Shown: piece by piece, positions 31,812 to 46,800 of the stretch
How positions within the stretch are numbered: the stretch's first letter is position 1
How the letters are laid out: each line of letters starts with the position of its first letter
Assembly (NCBI GenBank): GCA_004194705.1
Contig: SADC01000844.1
Location: 160,478 to 224,477 of the forward strand
Direction: 5' to 3'
DNA length: 64,000 nucleotides
DNA from: Ditylenchus dipsaci
Taxonomy: Eukaryota > Nematoda > Chromadorea > Rhabditida > Anguinidae
Notes under the pieces: generated by a model
The model's input: the letters and a program-made list of their open reading frames with translations, nothing else
Database searches by the model: none
Told to the model about the DNA's origin: nothing
Position numbers and translations under genes: made by a program

Positions 31812-34800
31812 GTAATTACCCTTTTTGCCTAATCAGTAAATTTATTTATTGCCCATTTGCAGTACTTCTACGGTATCAAAGAAGTGTTGATGGGAGGCAG
31901 ATGTGTATGCAATGGCCACGCAGACTCCTGTGACGTACTAGATGTGAGCAGGCCGAGGACTTGGCTCTGCCGCTGTGAACACAACACCTGTGGCGACAGT
32001 TGCGAACGGTGTTGCAGCGGTTTTGAGCAGAAGAAATGGATGTCCAACCACGAGTTTGAGGAGTTTACTTGCGAACGTCTGTGTTTCTACTTATTGCCTG
32101 ATATATTCTGCATTTCGACTGTTAAATTTTTTTCAGCTTGCAACTGTCACGGCCACTCCCAAATGTGTCTATGAGGAAAATCTGGACGAGAACCACCAGT
32201 CTCTTGACATTCACGGCAACTATTCTGGCGGTGGCAGATGTCTGAACTGCCGGGACAACACTGAGGGCATCAACTGCAACCAGTGCAAAGCTGGCTACTA
32301 CCGCCCTGAAAACAAAGAATGGACTGATCCCGATGTTTGTCAAGGTGAGTATTCTTCAACCTAGTGGTCATTAGAACCAAAAATTAACTGTGTGATTTCT
32401 TGTCTAAATTCCACATTAAATTCATGGGTCTCCTTCTGGAATATTAATTACCCAGAAAAATATTATACTCAAATATTAAAAAAATATTTCAGCCTGTGTT
32501 TGTGACCCTACAAAACATACCGGCAATTGTGCCGAAGAGACTGGCAAATGTGAATGCCTGCCCCAATTCACAGGACCTGAGTGCGACCAATGTGCTGAAG
32601 GCTACTACCACCCTCCAGAATGCCGACAGTGCGAGTGCAATGTTAATGGAACCACTGGGGGCGAGTGTTTGGTAAGGCTTTTAAACCAGCAATCATGATT
32701 AAAAAAAATTAAAATGATTTTTTAGCCAGTAGATGGCAAATGTCCTTGCAAAGAAGGCTACAGTGGCACCTATTGTGAGAGCTGCTCTCCTGGCTACACC
32801 AACTTGACAGCTGGGTGTCCTGGTAAATTTGCAGATGCACTTGAATTATTGGTAAATTTAATTTGTGTTAGCATGCAAATGTGATGACACTGGCTCAGTC
32901 AATGCGGAATGCGATGTAAGCACCGGACAATGCGCCTGCAAGAGCAACTTCGGAGGCTTGCAATGCAACAAATGTGCCAATGGCTACTTCAACCATCCCG
33001 CTTGTGATTGTAAGTTTTTTTTGAAGCCCGCATTTATTGTAAATACAATCTTTTTGGCTCTATATGCACTGGTGGTTCTTGAAAGAAAAACTTGCCTTGG
33101 CCCTTCAAACTCATTTTTTTGTAATTCGCCTTGTCATCCAACTTTAAAAAAATGAAAAAAAATCAGCTTGGCGACTAAGACAGGTTTTTTTTTCAAGAAT
33201 CATCGTTGAGTATTAGAATATGCATGCATCCTTTTCATTCTCTAGAGAAACTATTTTTGCTCTGGAGAAAACATACGCGAAAATCGGCTCTAGTCAAGAA
33301 CGAGCGGTTTTTTTCGCCTTGGTTCTCCTTGTTGATTTCTTGTGAAATTTAATTTTTTCGTCATACCGTAAAACCTCTATTAATAGACCCGGGTCTATTA
33401 TTTTTCAACCCTCCTCCGAGGGGGTCTATTATTAGAGGGGGTTTATTAATAGAGGGGGGTCTATTATTTTCCAACCCTTCAAAAATCGGGAAAATTTAAA
33501 GTCGATCTCAAAATTTTTGGGTGAAAATTAAAAACCTAAAAAGTGGAATCAATAGAGCTCGTGAGAGTTAAGAAACGTGAAAAACAGATTTGCAAAATAT
33601 TTACTCTGCGCCGAATTACAGACCCTCAAAGTTGAGGGGGTCTATTATTAGAGGGGGTCTATTAATAGAGGGGGGTCTATTAATAGAGGTTTTACGGTAA
33701 GCATATTCTATTTGTATTTTTAGGGTCGACTTTGTAAGCCATTTTTTTGATCAAAAACATTTATGCGCTTTTTCTTCCTGGCTCTAAAATTGTGTCTAAA
33801 AGAGATTTGACAAGACTATCTTATGTTCCATATGATTGCTTTATGTTGTGCTTCGTAAGAGCAAAATTAACATTCCTAGTTATTTATGTGAATGTGCAGT
33901 ACTTTGCTCGAATAAAAAAAATCACAAAAAATCAAGAGGGGGGGGGCAAGGAAAAAAAAGCCGCTCGTTTTTGACTAGAGCCCAAAAATCATTTCCAGAT
34001 TGTGACTGCGATCCTAGTGGCACCGAAGACGATATTTGTGACCAGACCTCTGGCCAGTGTCTCTGCAAAGCCGGCTTTTCTGGCCGAAGATGTGAGCAGT
34101 GTGACGAGAACTACTTTGGATATCCCAACTGCAAAGGTATTTTGATAAAATCTGATTGAAGTTACTCAGTCAATTTGTTTTTCAAGAATGTGGCTGCAAC
34201 GCCATCGGCTCCAAAAGCCAGAAATGTGATGCCACCAACGGCGAATGTCCTTGCCATCCCAACTTCACCAGCCGGACTTGTGACAGATGTGCCGCCAAGT
34301 ACTACCGCTACCCTGAGTGTTTGGAGTGTGGCTGTAATAGTGCTGGCTCCAAGGGTGTTACTTGTGACAACGATGGACAAGTAAGTGAACTTTTCTTTTT
34401 CAGATCCAATCTAAGCAAACTACTTTTCAGTGCTACTGCAAACCCAACTTTGAAGGCAACCATTGTGACCAGTGCAAAGAAAATTTTATAACTTCCCATC
34501 TGCGAAGGTTTTTTTTTAAGTTTAAATGCAGTGTCTTGAAACGAATTCTTTTTTCTTTTGGCCAAAAAAAATTTAGTACATTTTGTTGTATGGGTTTTCT
34601 GACAAAGCAAAAAGATCCAGTCATCCTGAGTCAGAATCTGAATGTCCAATCAGTTACCGTATTTCATCTAATAGAAGCCCAGGGCTTCTATTTTATGGAT
34701 GCCCTCCAGGGGGGGCTTGTATTAGAGGGGGAGGGCTTTTATTATTTGAACCCGCCGCGCCGAAGGCGCGGGAAAATTTTTAGTCATAATTTTTTACGCC

Positions 34801-37800
34801 ATCCTCTGATCGCTTCTAATTTTCCACATACCATTGTTGAAACAGCCTTCAAACATCAAAATCACTTATTGTATATTCATAGTTTACCCATTGTTTCTCT
34901 GAGGCGTTCTACCTAAATTTATTTTGGCGTATTGGAATTTCGCAGCAAATTATCTTAATTTTTCAGCAAATTTTGTTTCACCTTTTCTATTAGTTTACAT
35001 ATATTTTTTCTGAAAGTATTAACACCATTGTGTAGATAAAGTGTCATTTAGAGTAATAACTTTGCAGAATGTCTGAGAATAGCCTCTGGATGACCAAGGC
35101 CAAACCACAAGGGGGACCAAGCGAAAATTGTGTTTTTCACATTATATGTCAAACAAATTCCTATAAAAATTGAGTTGTTCTGCGTTCACAGAATTTCGGA
35201 ATTTGTCCTAGACAAAAAGTTAGGGCCTATTAAAAGTGCTCGAATTTCTCGACTCACCGTGTACTTTTCGAAAAAAGGTTAGAAAATCAAAAAGAAAAGA
35301 GTGAGACGAAAATTTGATGCAAAATTAAGATAATTTTCTGCGAAATATCGTTATGCCTTCTTTTTATCTGACCTATGCTGCCGACTTATTTTCTTGTTCC
35401 TCAAACGTAAACCGATGTCACTTCGTATCGTTTGTTGCTGATCTTCCGCTGATGATTACTGCATAAAGCAATTTTTTAAACCAACAAAATACTCGCTAAA
35501 ATAGTACTCGATGTAGTTTTGCTTTGAAATTCACTCATTCACAAGTATTCCAGCGATCCACTTCGAAAGATGTGATTGGCAAATACATAAAGACATTCTT
35601 TGTATCTTTTACCACGTTTAGCAACACTTATTTATCGAAAAAAAATTGATTCTGGCGTTTATATAAAAAGGGGCTTATATTTTTAGGATACCCACTAGAG
35701 GAGGGGGGGCTATATTAGAGGGGGCTTAAAATAGGAGGGGGGCTTCTATTAGAGGAAATACGGTACCTGTAAAATTTCTCGTATATTTAGAAATTCCACA
35801 GTTATAACGTACAGTTATCGATGTGCCAAAATCTGAATTAGGATGAGCGAGTGTTTTTGCTGAGTCAGAGAATAAGTTTATTGTTGAACATCAAAAATAC
35901 CTTTAGAATGTAACTGCCACCCCAGTGGAGTTATTCCTGAATTTGCCGGCTGCGACAAAGTAGCACCAGGAGAGCTATGCACCTGCCGGGAGAATGTGAT
36001 TGGACGTACCTGTAGTCAATGCAAGCCCACCTTCTGGGACCTACAGCCCTACCACGAAAAAGGCTGTGTGGACTGCAACTGCAATAAGACTGGCACACTG
36101 TCCCTACTCAACTCGTGTGACCAGGTGTCCGGTCAGTGCACGTGCAAACGATATGTGGCTGGTCAGAAGTGTGATTTGTGTGCGGATGGATTTTACAACA
36201 TGCAGGCCAACAGCCAGGTGGGCTGTCAAGGTAAAGAATAAGTGTAAAATTGCAATTGTAACTGGATGATTGATCTCTCATTATTCAGCATGTAACTGCG
36301 ATGCTGGGGAGCCATTGGAAATAGCTGCAACCAGAACACTGGACAGTGTCGTTGCCGACCCAGGATTCAAGGACTCAAGTGTGACCAGCCCATCCAAGAC
36401 CACTTTTTCCCAACTCTTTGGCACAATAGAGTGGGTTTATAACTGGGTAGAATTGGGTTCAGACGGGGGATTCGTCCAAAAAAACATTGCATTGCGAAAT
36501 TTTCACCTACACAGTTAAAACCAAAAAACCAGCGAAAAAATGTTTTGGGTTTTCTCGATATGTGGCTGCATACATCCTTATTTATGCTAACAAATATTAC
36601 AGTACGAAGCAGAGGAAGGTCGTCAACCAGATGGAAAGCCTCTCAGATTCGCCATTGATCCAGAAGAGTTTCCGGACTTTTCCTGGAAAGGTTTCACCGT
36701 GTTCTCGCCTATCCAAGATGAGATTGTCCTGGACATAGACATTAAAAAGTCCGCCGTGTACAAACTACTCTTCCACTACAAGAACCCGACTGAGGTGTCC
36801 GTGGAAGTAGACATCAGTCTCATGCCTTTTGAAACAAAAACACCTGGTACTCATGACCTTACTTTTCAACTCCAAATCTATAACTCAAATTTTAGACTTT
36901 GAGCAAAAATTAAGGCAGTTCTAGAACCTACTGCTGAGCCCACAAGCAAATTTATTAACACTGATGAGCAGCCTCTAGTACTCAATGTAGGAAAATGGCA
37001 TATGAAGATCAAATCTCCCAAGCGACTCTTTTTGGTAGGTTGCATTTCAATTTTTGAATAAAAATTTGAAAATATTTGTTACTATGGCTGACAGCAAATT
37101 TACTAATTGACCCAAAACCGATTAATCAGGATTTTTTGATAACTGTAGAATTTCTTATAAAATACACGAGAAATTCTACAGTTATCAACGTACAGTTATC
37201 GACAGAGAAAAACTGACTCAGGATGATAACTGTAGAAGTTCTCGTATGTTATATAACACGACTCTAAATAAACTATTTATTTTTTTTTGACTTTGGGGGT
37301 ACAACGGTGTTTTTGTCCCATGACTGAAACTCTCGAAAATCGACATTTTTGACCCAAAAATAACGGGCAAAATGTCCGAAAATCTCGAAAATCGACGGTT
37401 TTGACCCGAAAATGACTGATAAAATCGGCACTACCAGAAATTAACACAATTGATTATAGCACAAATTGATTATGACACAAATCGATTATAACACAGATTA
37501 GTTCTCACGGGCTCTTTAGAAATATTCGTATCCGTGTCTGCATTCTTATCCGTAACACATACCCGTAAACACGGCTTGCTATTACATACAATTTATTACG
37601 CAAACACAGCTCATTGTGGCCGAAAACTCGGTCTAGTTATAACCAATTGTGTCATAATCAATTTGTGCTATAATCAATTGTGTTAATTTCTGGTAGTGCC
37701 ATAAAATCTGGGCAAAATGTGAGTCAGGATGAGTGGGTGGTCAAAATGAGTCATTTTCTGACTTTTTTCCAGCGGGACAAAAACACCGTTTTACCCCCAA

Positions 37801-40800
37801 AGTCGAAAAAAATAAAAAGTTTATTTTGAGGCGTGTTATATGAGAAATTCGACAGTTAACACAAAATCTAATTTACGGTTTTCGGTGAATTAAGGCTGAT
37901 TTACCAGTAAATTTACTGATTTACAATTTACCGGTAAATTTAGCGACTATATTTCTGACTATTCAGGATTACGTAGTGCTTGTGCCGTCGGAGTACTACC
38001 TCGGCTCCTCCTTAGTGAACGCATCCAATCTCCCTGCTCCACCAATTCTCCTAGCAATGAGTCGTGTGTGGAGTTGCTCTACCCTCCACTGCCCAGCATT
38101 AGCAAAGTGGATGCCAGTGATCCATCCGTCTTTCAAGAGACTGACTCCAAAGGCCAGGAAGCTACTCTTCAACATGTGAGCTTTTATCAATCCTTTTCCT
38201 CTAAACGGACTAAAATTAATTTTTATTTTTTTTGTAGGTGCCCGACAGCCAATTACCTTTGCATGTGGGTCAGGCAGTAATGGTGCACACTGACCCAGAT
38301 CGCAGTAAAGAGATTAGAGTAGAGTTGGAGGTGCCAGAAGATGACATTTACTATTTGTTGGTGGAGTACCACAATCTGGAAGAGGTCAGCGTTCCTGTTA
38401 AGGTGCGCATTGAACAAGACGACAACCAGGCTGCTGAAGGCATATTGCTTATCAACCACTGCCCTTATGTGTAAGACATTTTTACGGGAGAAAAGTCAAT
38501 TAACCGATTACATCATAGCTCTTTCTGCCGAGAAGTGCTTTCCTCTAGTGGACAAGCTGCCCTTGTGGGTCTGAAAAAGAGTCCTCCAAATGCCAAAGTG
38601 ACCTTTGTAGTGCAGCCAGGAAGAGAGTTTGGCATTGTCTCCGTGAACTTGATCAAAGAAGATGATTGGAGTAATGACTTTCTTGACCAAGTTGCTGTTT
38701 GTGTGCGCAAAGATGGAGTCTGTGTGGGTCAATTGTACCCTCAACCTGCGAACTCCATTGTCACCGAAGCAGAGGCTGGTCCGAATATGAACTATAGTAT
38801 TTCTGGAGACAAGCTGCCATTTGTCACCCATGACCCATCCAACATCAGAGTCATGTCCATCGATAATGCTCAGAGCACATTGGATGTGGGTTCAAAAGTT
38901 TTTATGCAAAAAATAATTAATAATTTCTAATGCAGGTGGAAGGAGTGGTTGCTTCACCTGGCAAATATGTGTTCGTGGTGCACTTCTTCAGTCCCGACAA
39001 CATTCCGATCACCACGCCAGTTTTAGTCCAAAATGAACGCTTTGGTTAGTTTTTACAATCAACGATAAACGACTAATCCATTATCGCATTTAGCGGATGC
39101 TCCCTGTACTACTGTCCTAGCACTACTGGTTGTCGAACAGTGGTGGTTGACAAGCAGAACACTGGTCAGAACTACTTCCACATCGACGACAAGTACACCC
39201 TCACCTTCTACTTCAACAACAGTCAAAAGGGCCCGATCTACATTGATAGTGTGATTGCAGTGCCCTATGAATCTTACAGTGACTCAGTGCTCAAACCATT
39301 GCCTCTCGACTTGTCTCTCGAGTTTGCCAAGGCTTGTGCCGAGGAGAACTTTGCTAATCAGTAAGCTTAATAGCAAAAGGCTTTTCTGTATGGTAGTGTC
39401 AAATTGGGTTTTTTAGCCCCGAAAAAGTGTCAGAGTATTGCAAGAACAAAATCTTCTCATTGACTAGTGACTTCAATACAGCTGCTTTGCCTTGTGAATG
39501 CAACCCTCAAGGTGATATTAAGCGTTTAGAATGCATTGTTAAAACAATCAGGACTCATTATTGATTAAAATTTGAAAAAGAGGGTACGTCAATTGTCGAC
39601 CATCCCAATCGCCCGCGTCCAGTCCAAAAATAGTTGGCAGTGATTGGAAATTGCTATGGTCGGACTTAGAAGTAAGTCGCAGCTGGGAGTCATCAGCTAT
39701 CCATTTACCTTGCAGAAGATTTAAATCGGATCCAATAATGGCGGAATTGAATTTTCGACGCTACTAGAATACCCCCTCCCCCAATAATTTTTCAGGTACC
39801 CCAAAAACCATACTTTTTTTTGAAAAGTGCTGAAATTATTACGTGTTGTCCCTGAACCTAATGCCTAGGGCCAAAGCTTAAGGGCTAAGCCTAATTCTTA
39901 AGCCTAAAAATTATTGGCGGGGGGAGGGGGGGGGTAGTTTATATTACAGTAATGCCGAATTTTCGGTTCCAACTTCGAACATTTTAAATTTGTAGGCTCT
40001 TTGGACTTTACTTGTGCAGAATATGGTGGTCAATGTAAGTGCAAGGACAATGTGATTGGACGTACTTGTGAGCGCTGTGCACCCGGATATTACAACTACC
40101 CTGAGTGCATAAGTAAGCATTTTCTTTTTGTCATTATTATTAGCATTCCAAATGAATTTTCAGAGTGCAAATGTGGCAACAACCAGCAGTGTGACGAGCG
40201 CTCCGGCCAGTGCTTCTGTCCACGCTACGTAGAGGGCCAATTGTGTGATCGATGTGTGAAGTATGCTTTTGGCTATGACCCCTTGATCGGTTGTCAACTG
40301 TGCGTCTGCAACAACAATGGCTCTAACAATGGAGAAATGGAATGTGATGCCCTATCTGGACAGTGTCTTTGCAAGGTCAATGTGGGTGGGCGACGGTGTG
40401 AAAAGGTAATTTATCTATTACAGTCGAACTATGTAACAACATCACCAAAAGTTTGTTCCCATCTAAGGTTTACCTCAATTTTTAAAGATTCCCGCCAGCC
40501 CTTTTTTGACAATTTAGTCCCGAAAATCATAACGATTCTGATTTTGCTGATCGTTATTCGAAAAATTCCTAACTTTAAATGGAAAATTCACGAAATTTTT
40601 AAGAAGCTATCGCCGAAATCGGAATTCTTAAGCTTTTTGAAACTAGACTGTCAAGATAGAGCTAGCAGAAATCTTCAAAAATTGAGATAATAACGTTTCG
40701 GACCGTAGATGGCAACGAACTTGAGGGGTCCCGTTACATAGATGTTTGACTGTACTTTTTAGACGAAGACTCTACCCAAACTCATTAATTTTTTCAGTGT

Positions 40801-43800
40801 CTTCCTGGCTACTACGGTTTTCCCCACTGCTATGAATGTAATTGCGAGGACAAAGGCACCACTCATCATATTTGCGATGTGCAGTCCGCCAAATGTCTTT
40901 GCAAGAAGAATGTGGTGGGAGAAGCCTGCAACAGCTGCAGAGCCGGCACTTTCGATCTCCGCAAATCCGATGTGGAGGGCTGTTCTGAGTGTTTTTGCTT
41001 CGGAGTCACTGACAGATGCCGCTCCTCCCAATTCCCTGTCCAAAGTCTATCATTTGATGACCAGTCATGGAAGAGTGATGACCTGAATGGCAAGGTGTTT
41101 GGTAGTTTTGGAAGGATTGTATACACTGGCTCTGAGGACGAGGAGCAGCTGGCCAAGAACGTGTATTTGGAAGTACCCATAGTGTCTGGCAAAGACTACA
41201 CCACGTCTTATGGACTTCACTTGTCGTTCATCATCTCTAGCTATCCCAGCTCGGACAAGGCCAGGGTAAACACTGCAGCTGACGTGAAAATGGTCGCTGG
41301 AGACACTACTCTTGAGTATTGGGCCCCTGAGCAACCTAGTAATTTGACTCGGCCATTCAAGGTGGGTGAATTAAAATCAAATTGTATGGGCAATTTGTAT
41401 GACTAAAAATCTTTTTAATCGATGCCGCAGTGGCCACTTGTAATAGTGAATAGCTGAATAGTAATAGTGTTAGTTGTGTGTTAAATGATGCGCAGGTTCG
41501 ACCTGACCTGGCGGCATGCTAGTTATTTTAGCCTGTTAAACCAATGTTTAGAGGTGATATAGGTCGCTGATTTCGAATCCGACGTTGAAAAGTCAAATCA
41601 GTTTTAATAATTGGTCAAACAAGCCTAAAATAACTAAAGTGCGCTTCAAGCGGAGTCGAACCTGCGAACGATTTTGCGTCAATTCACACCAAAGCTTACT
41701 CACTGTGCCACGCATCAAAGATATTTTTAGTCACACAAGTTACCCGCTCCCTTTAACTTGACAAAAATTTTGACAAAAATAATATATTAGGTGGTTGTGA
41801 CCCTGTTCCCTGAATACTGGTTGCTGAACAGCGGAGAGCCCGCCTCTCGAGCTCAACTCATGATGACACTGCTGAAACTGGAGAAAATCCTCATCAAAGC
41901 CTCCTATTACGAAAACCCAAAAAGGCTGTGCTGGAAGAATTCGAGTTGGAAACCGGTGAAGACGATCCTAGACAGGTAACACATCTCCTTCCACACCAAC
42001 TCTTACTTAAAAAATCCATTCAGGACGGACTCATAAAGGCATCCTCCGTAGAGCTGTGCGAATGCCCACCTCCATATGCAGGTCCTTCTTGTCAGTTCTG
42101 TGCCCCTGGCTACTACCGTGTCTCCTCTGGCAACTTCCTTGGCTCATGTGTCCCCTGCAACTGCCATAGCCATTCAGGCACATGTGACCCAGCCACTGGC
42201 CTGTGTTCTGAGTGCCAACACAACACTGAGGGTGATCACTGCGAGAGTTGTGTGCAAGGTTTCTACGGTAATGCCACCACCGGAAGCCCGTCTTCTTGTC
42301 TTCGATGTGCCTGTCCCTATCCCTCTGAGGCCAACAATTTCGCATTGTCCTGTTTTGTGAGTGAGCGAGGCATACTGGAGAGGTGCGTGTGTAAAAAGGG
42401 ATACTCCGGCGATAGATGCGAAACCTGTGATGTTGGCTTCTTTGGAGATCCATGGCAACCAGGAGGGACTTGTCAACAATGCTTCTGCAATGAAAACAAT
42501 GACTTGAAAGAGGATGGGTCATGCAACCCGAAGACTGGAGACTGTGCACTTTGTGAAGGCAACACCGATGGAAGAAAGTGTGAATACTGCAAAGACTGGT
42601 ATTATGGAGATGCTGTTTCTGCTAAGAACTGCACTGGTTAGTTGTTTTTTTACAATGTAATAAAGTTTTTATTTCTGACTTTATGGAGAAGAGTTACAGT
42701 CCTGTTTTCATCCCGTTTTAAGAAAAGACTCGGCCCTATTCAAGAATGGGTAACGATTTCATAAAAGAGTCCCCCTCATGGTTTTTTTTCCAATTTTTCA
42801 ATAATTTTTTGACTTTTTATTTTAAAGTCAGGCAACATCTTCAACAACATAACGGAATCATTTCACACGAAAAATATCACACCAAAAATTTTTGAAAAAA
42901 CCATAGGGGGACCCTTTTATGAAATCGATACTCATTCTTGCAATTGGGCCAAAGACTCAAAGTGAGTCAGGATGACCATCCACTTTTCCTGACTCAGAAT
43001 GTGACCCTATGTTAACTATAAAATTTGTCGTATAATATACGAGACATTATACAGTTACTTGTTTTTGAGTAAAGTTATTATCGGGTCAAAAACAGTCAAT
43101 TTTGGAATTTTTGCTTGACGGGACAAAAACGCGCCTATCCCACACCACCTAAAAGTCAGAAATAAAAAAGTTTAAATTGAGGCGTGGTTTATTAAAATGG
43201 ATGCCTTCTAAAACTGACACTTTAGAATGCAAGTGTAACCAGTGCGGCAGTCGACAATGCGACAACAAGTCTGGCCAATGCGAATGCCATGCGTTAGTGG
43301 AGGGCAAGGATTGTGACACATGTGTGGTCAGTCATTTATACTCCACACCAAATTATAAACATCCATAAAAATAATATTTTAAGGAAAACGCCTGGGGCTT
43401 TGATTCCTGCAGAGGCTGTCGCCAGTGCAACTGTGGTGTGGCTGCTTCCAATTCGCAGTGCGACCTGAAAACCGGTCAATGTGCATGTCTTCCTGGAGCT
43501 GCAGGATTGTATTGCGAGCGTTGTGAACATGGCTACTGGAACTACAGTCCTCAAGGCTGCAAAAGTTGGTGGAAATTTATATAACTACGAGACCAATTTG
43601 ACCACAAATTTAGAGTGTGATTGCGAAGCTGATCTGTCCCTGGGCACTGTTTGTGACGTCAACACTGGCCAATGTCATTGTCAAGAAGGGGCTAGTGGAC
43701 CAAGATGTGACAGCTGCATTGACACTTTCCTGAAAGTTCCTAAGTTTGGCTGCAGATGTGAGTGGTTGAGATCATTTGAAATTTAAACCTTTTTACGTTA

Positions 43801-46800
43801 ATGTCACACATTTTAGTTTGTGATGAGTGTGTATTTGCTCTAAATACTGAAATGGACAATTTTGACATCTCTTTGGAGGTGCTCAACAGCACTCTAGGCA
43901 ATGTTTCAAGCGTCGCTCTAACTGGTTCTAGACTGAGAAAGATTCAGAAAGCAATTACCGATTTGGATGTAAGTAGTTTTGCACAAATTTTCTTTGATAC
44001 ATTCCTAAGCCAGGGAGCTGTTAAGATCCTATTTAAAAATTATCTTAATCTAAGTTCTAGAACCCTGTAAAAAGTGCCTGATAGAGTTTTTAAAAATCGA
44101 TTAAGCACCTTTTAAAAGACTTGACAGTGAAAGATTTGTCCGACGCGAAGTTAGGGTCGATCCAAATAGAGCTCTTAGATGTTCTCTGTCCTAGCAGAAA
44201 AATAAAAAAATTTAAAACTTTTTAAATAAAAAAATTTAGCCAGCCCTGGACAAAGTGATTTCTTTTGACTCGGATGCCAATGAGTTAAGTGAGTTAGTGC
44301 CCAAAATCGCTTCAGTCAAAGATGCTTCTTCCAACGTCAACATCAAAGCCAACAGAACAGTGGAACAGCTGGCTTCTCTCAACCAAAAACTTGACTCCTA
44401 CTTCGACTTGCTCAAACGCCTTCGTTTGGACACCAATGACTTGATTGAAGTATCCAACTGGCAGATCACCAAGGTAGTTGAGCTGAAAGAAAGCTTCCAA
44501 AATGCTGCTCCAGTCCAAAATAGAGAGCAGATGATTGCTGATGCAGCTCAAAGACTGGAGGAAATCAAGGTAAATGACGACCAAACTGGTTTAGAGGCTC
44601 TTTCCGAGAAGCTGGCCAATGTGACCCACACACTGGTTCGCATTGAAGCCCTCAAGAACAAGTCCCAAGAGCTATTCGACCAAATAAAAGCTGAACGCAT
44701 GAGTCTCCAAGCCCTGACCAACTCCAGCATCGAATTTGGAATAGAGCTGCATAGCACTGAAAACATGATCAAAGAAGTGCAGAAGATGATCGAAAACTTG
44801 TCGCTGTCTCGCCTCAAGACTTTGATTAATGGCATAGAAAAGGATAGCAGTGGACGAGACAAGGACATTGCCAGCACACGGAGAAGCTAAACAATGTGAC
44901 TGAACTGTTGAGTCAATTGAAAGATCTAGGCAGTACGATCACCTCGCAAGTGGTTGAGTTGACTGAGCTGAAGACAATGATCTCTACCAAAACTGATACC
45001 AGAAGACGCATGAGAAGGGATCTTGAAAAGGTGATATTTTTTCCAAGGTTACTGAGCATACCTTAAAAGTTCTCAAAGTTTCACATTCAAATTACAGCAG
45101 GGTTCCGAATGAGAAAAGTCGAAAAAAGACATATTCCTGAAAAAGGACATTTTTACAATTTCGAGGAAAAAGGGTCATTTTATCATTGCTTATTGTCAAA
45201 AAAAGGGTAAAACTTTTTTTTGTCCCAGATTCACTTTTTTTTGACCCAGATTCACTTATTTCTGTCCCAGACTAATTTTGGCTAATTAGATTGAAAATTT
45301 TCAACTTTTTTAAAAAATTTTAACACCATCTTGTAGCCCTGCGACTCTAGTTTCTAACAAGGTATCATTTATTGCATCATCTCTGAAAAATTTAACACAA
45401 AAAGATAAAAGTATGAACCAAATCGTTGTTATGATTTGGGGTGGAGAAATATCACATGGTTTTCGACCCCAGTCTTCTGTGCTTTTTAAAAAAACTGAGT
45501 AACGATCACAAGCCTATACTGTCTAACTTTGGGTTTTGTTTCAAAAATTTAATAAAAAAATAATTTTCCAGGGTAAATTCAACCAAAAGGTCAGAGAGCT
45601 GGAAGAAGAAGCATATCGAATCCAGGGCATCTACGATGCTACCAAACTGCAAGCCTCTAGTGCTGTTGATGCTGCCAATATCTACAAAGACGTCTTGGAC
45701 ACTCTCAATCAAGCCAAAAACTTCACTCAGCAAGCTCAAATCAGCTCTGCACTGGCTAGAAAAGTGGGCAAGGGGAAGGTAGTTGTATCATTTACAAACA
45801 ATAATATTTACTAAACCCATCTTTTTAGAAAGAGAAAGCCAAAGAAAGCCGACAGAAGAGTGAGCAAATCCAACAGCAAGCCTCAGAACTGGAAGATAGC
45901 ACAGCTAATGAGTTGAAGCAAAGACAGGCAGGCCTGCAACAACGAGTGGATGCCTTACTGCCCCAGTTAGAGAAGACAGTTCACGAATACAACCAGCTCA
46001 ATCTCTCCAAGGACGACAATTTAGCGGTGAGGATTGAAAAAAACATGACTAAAAAAATACCTTTTTTAGGAGCTTGACAAAATCTCCGAGCAGTCCGACA
46101 CTGCCCACAACAGCCTTCTGCCCCTGAACGACACTTTTTCTCAACTCAAACCAGCGATTGTGGATGCGGACATTAGAGTGAAGCAGTTGATTGACTCCAA
46201 TGTGGATCTGTCTCAGTCTACCGAGTCTGCCAAAGACCAGATAAAAGAGGTGGAGAAAGAGATCCCTGAAAGCAAAAAAGCATGGGAAGAGGTTAAACTC
46301 AGACTGGACAACACCTCCTCTTTGGTAGAAGAGTGCCGAAGCAAGCTAGCTTTGTTGAAGGAAAAGATTGCTGTCGCCAGAGACAAGGCTAATCGAGTAA
46401 GTCAGGATGGAAATATGAATCTTTTATACAGGAGAGTTCTTAAAACATCCTGTACATCTAAAATTTTAGATCAAATTGGGTGCTCATTTCGAGAAAGGAA
46501 GTGTTCTTGAGTTGCCAGTGGCCCAGCATTCCGATGACTTTGGTGCTTACACTCAAATCCGGCTCTTCTTTCGCACTAGGGAGGACAATGGTTAGCTCTT
46601 ACAATCACACTCGTTAGACTGTTTTCATTAAATACAAAACCGATGTTTTCAAGGGATCCTTCTCTATTTCGGCAATGACAACGCTAGAATTGCTGGTGAA
46701 TTCATTGCTATTGAATTGGAGAATGGCCGTCCTAAACTCACACTCAACTTTGGCAGAGATGCTGTCAGTGCTGTGCTCGAAGTGTAAGCCTCTTCAGAAA

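Larger units (their letters stand above)
31863..36434 (+). other. Laminin exons 6-15: first LE (EGF-like) block
   Basis: Exons are about 31863-32076, 32137-32344, 32493-32671, 32726-32822, 32872-33009, 33999-34136, 34187-34380, 34431-34508, 35907-36230 and 36289-36434. They encode about 11 eight-cysteine LE repeats, beginning [11 protein letters not shown] and ending with a partial repeat before [10 protein letters not shown]. Such repeats form the stiff rod of the short arm. Slips occur at about 32165, 34484-34501 (two) and 36306-36309 (GGGG where a fifth G restores the frame). Two large introns (33010-33998 and 34509-35906) are enlarged by TACCGTA elements. Confidence 0.88.
39996..41975 (+). 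other. Laminin exons 24-27: LE block and L4a (laminin B) domain
   Basis: Exons are about 39996-40112, 40164-40405, 40798-41361 and 41791-41975. They encode four LE repeats ([15 protein letters not shown] ... [15 protein letters not shown]), then the L4a domain with [30 protein letters not shown] and, in exon 27, the [14 protein letters not shown] stretch. A slip at 41919-41923 (five A where six fit) separates KASYYENP from the acidic [14 protein letters not shown]. Confidence 0.87.

Noticed and set aside
32122..32343. Frames antisense to laminin exons (also 42031-42549 and 40866-41192)
   Set aside because: Shadows of cysteine-rich laminin exons; the sense strand has clear LE repeats and splice sites.
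40001..40690. 229-codon frame over laminin exons 24-25 read as one exon
   Set aside because: LE cysteine spacing requires an intron at 40113-40163 and a donor at 40406; the extension runs into a pogo-like element.
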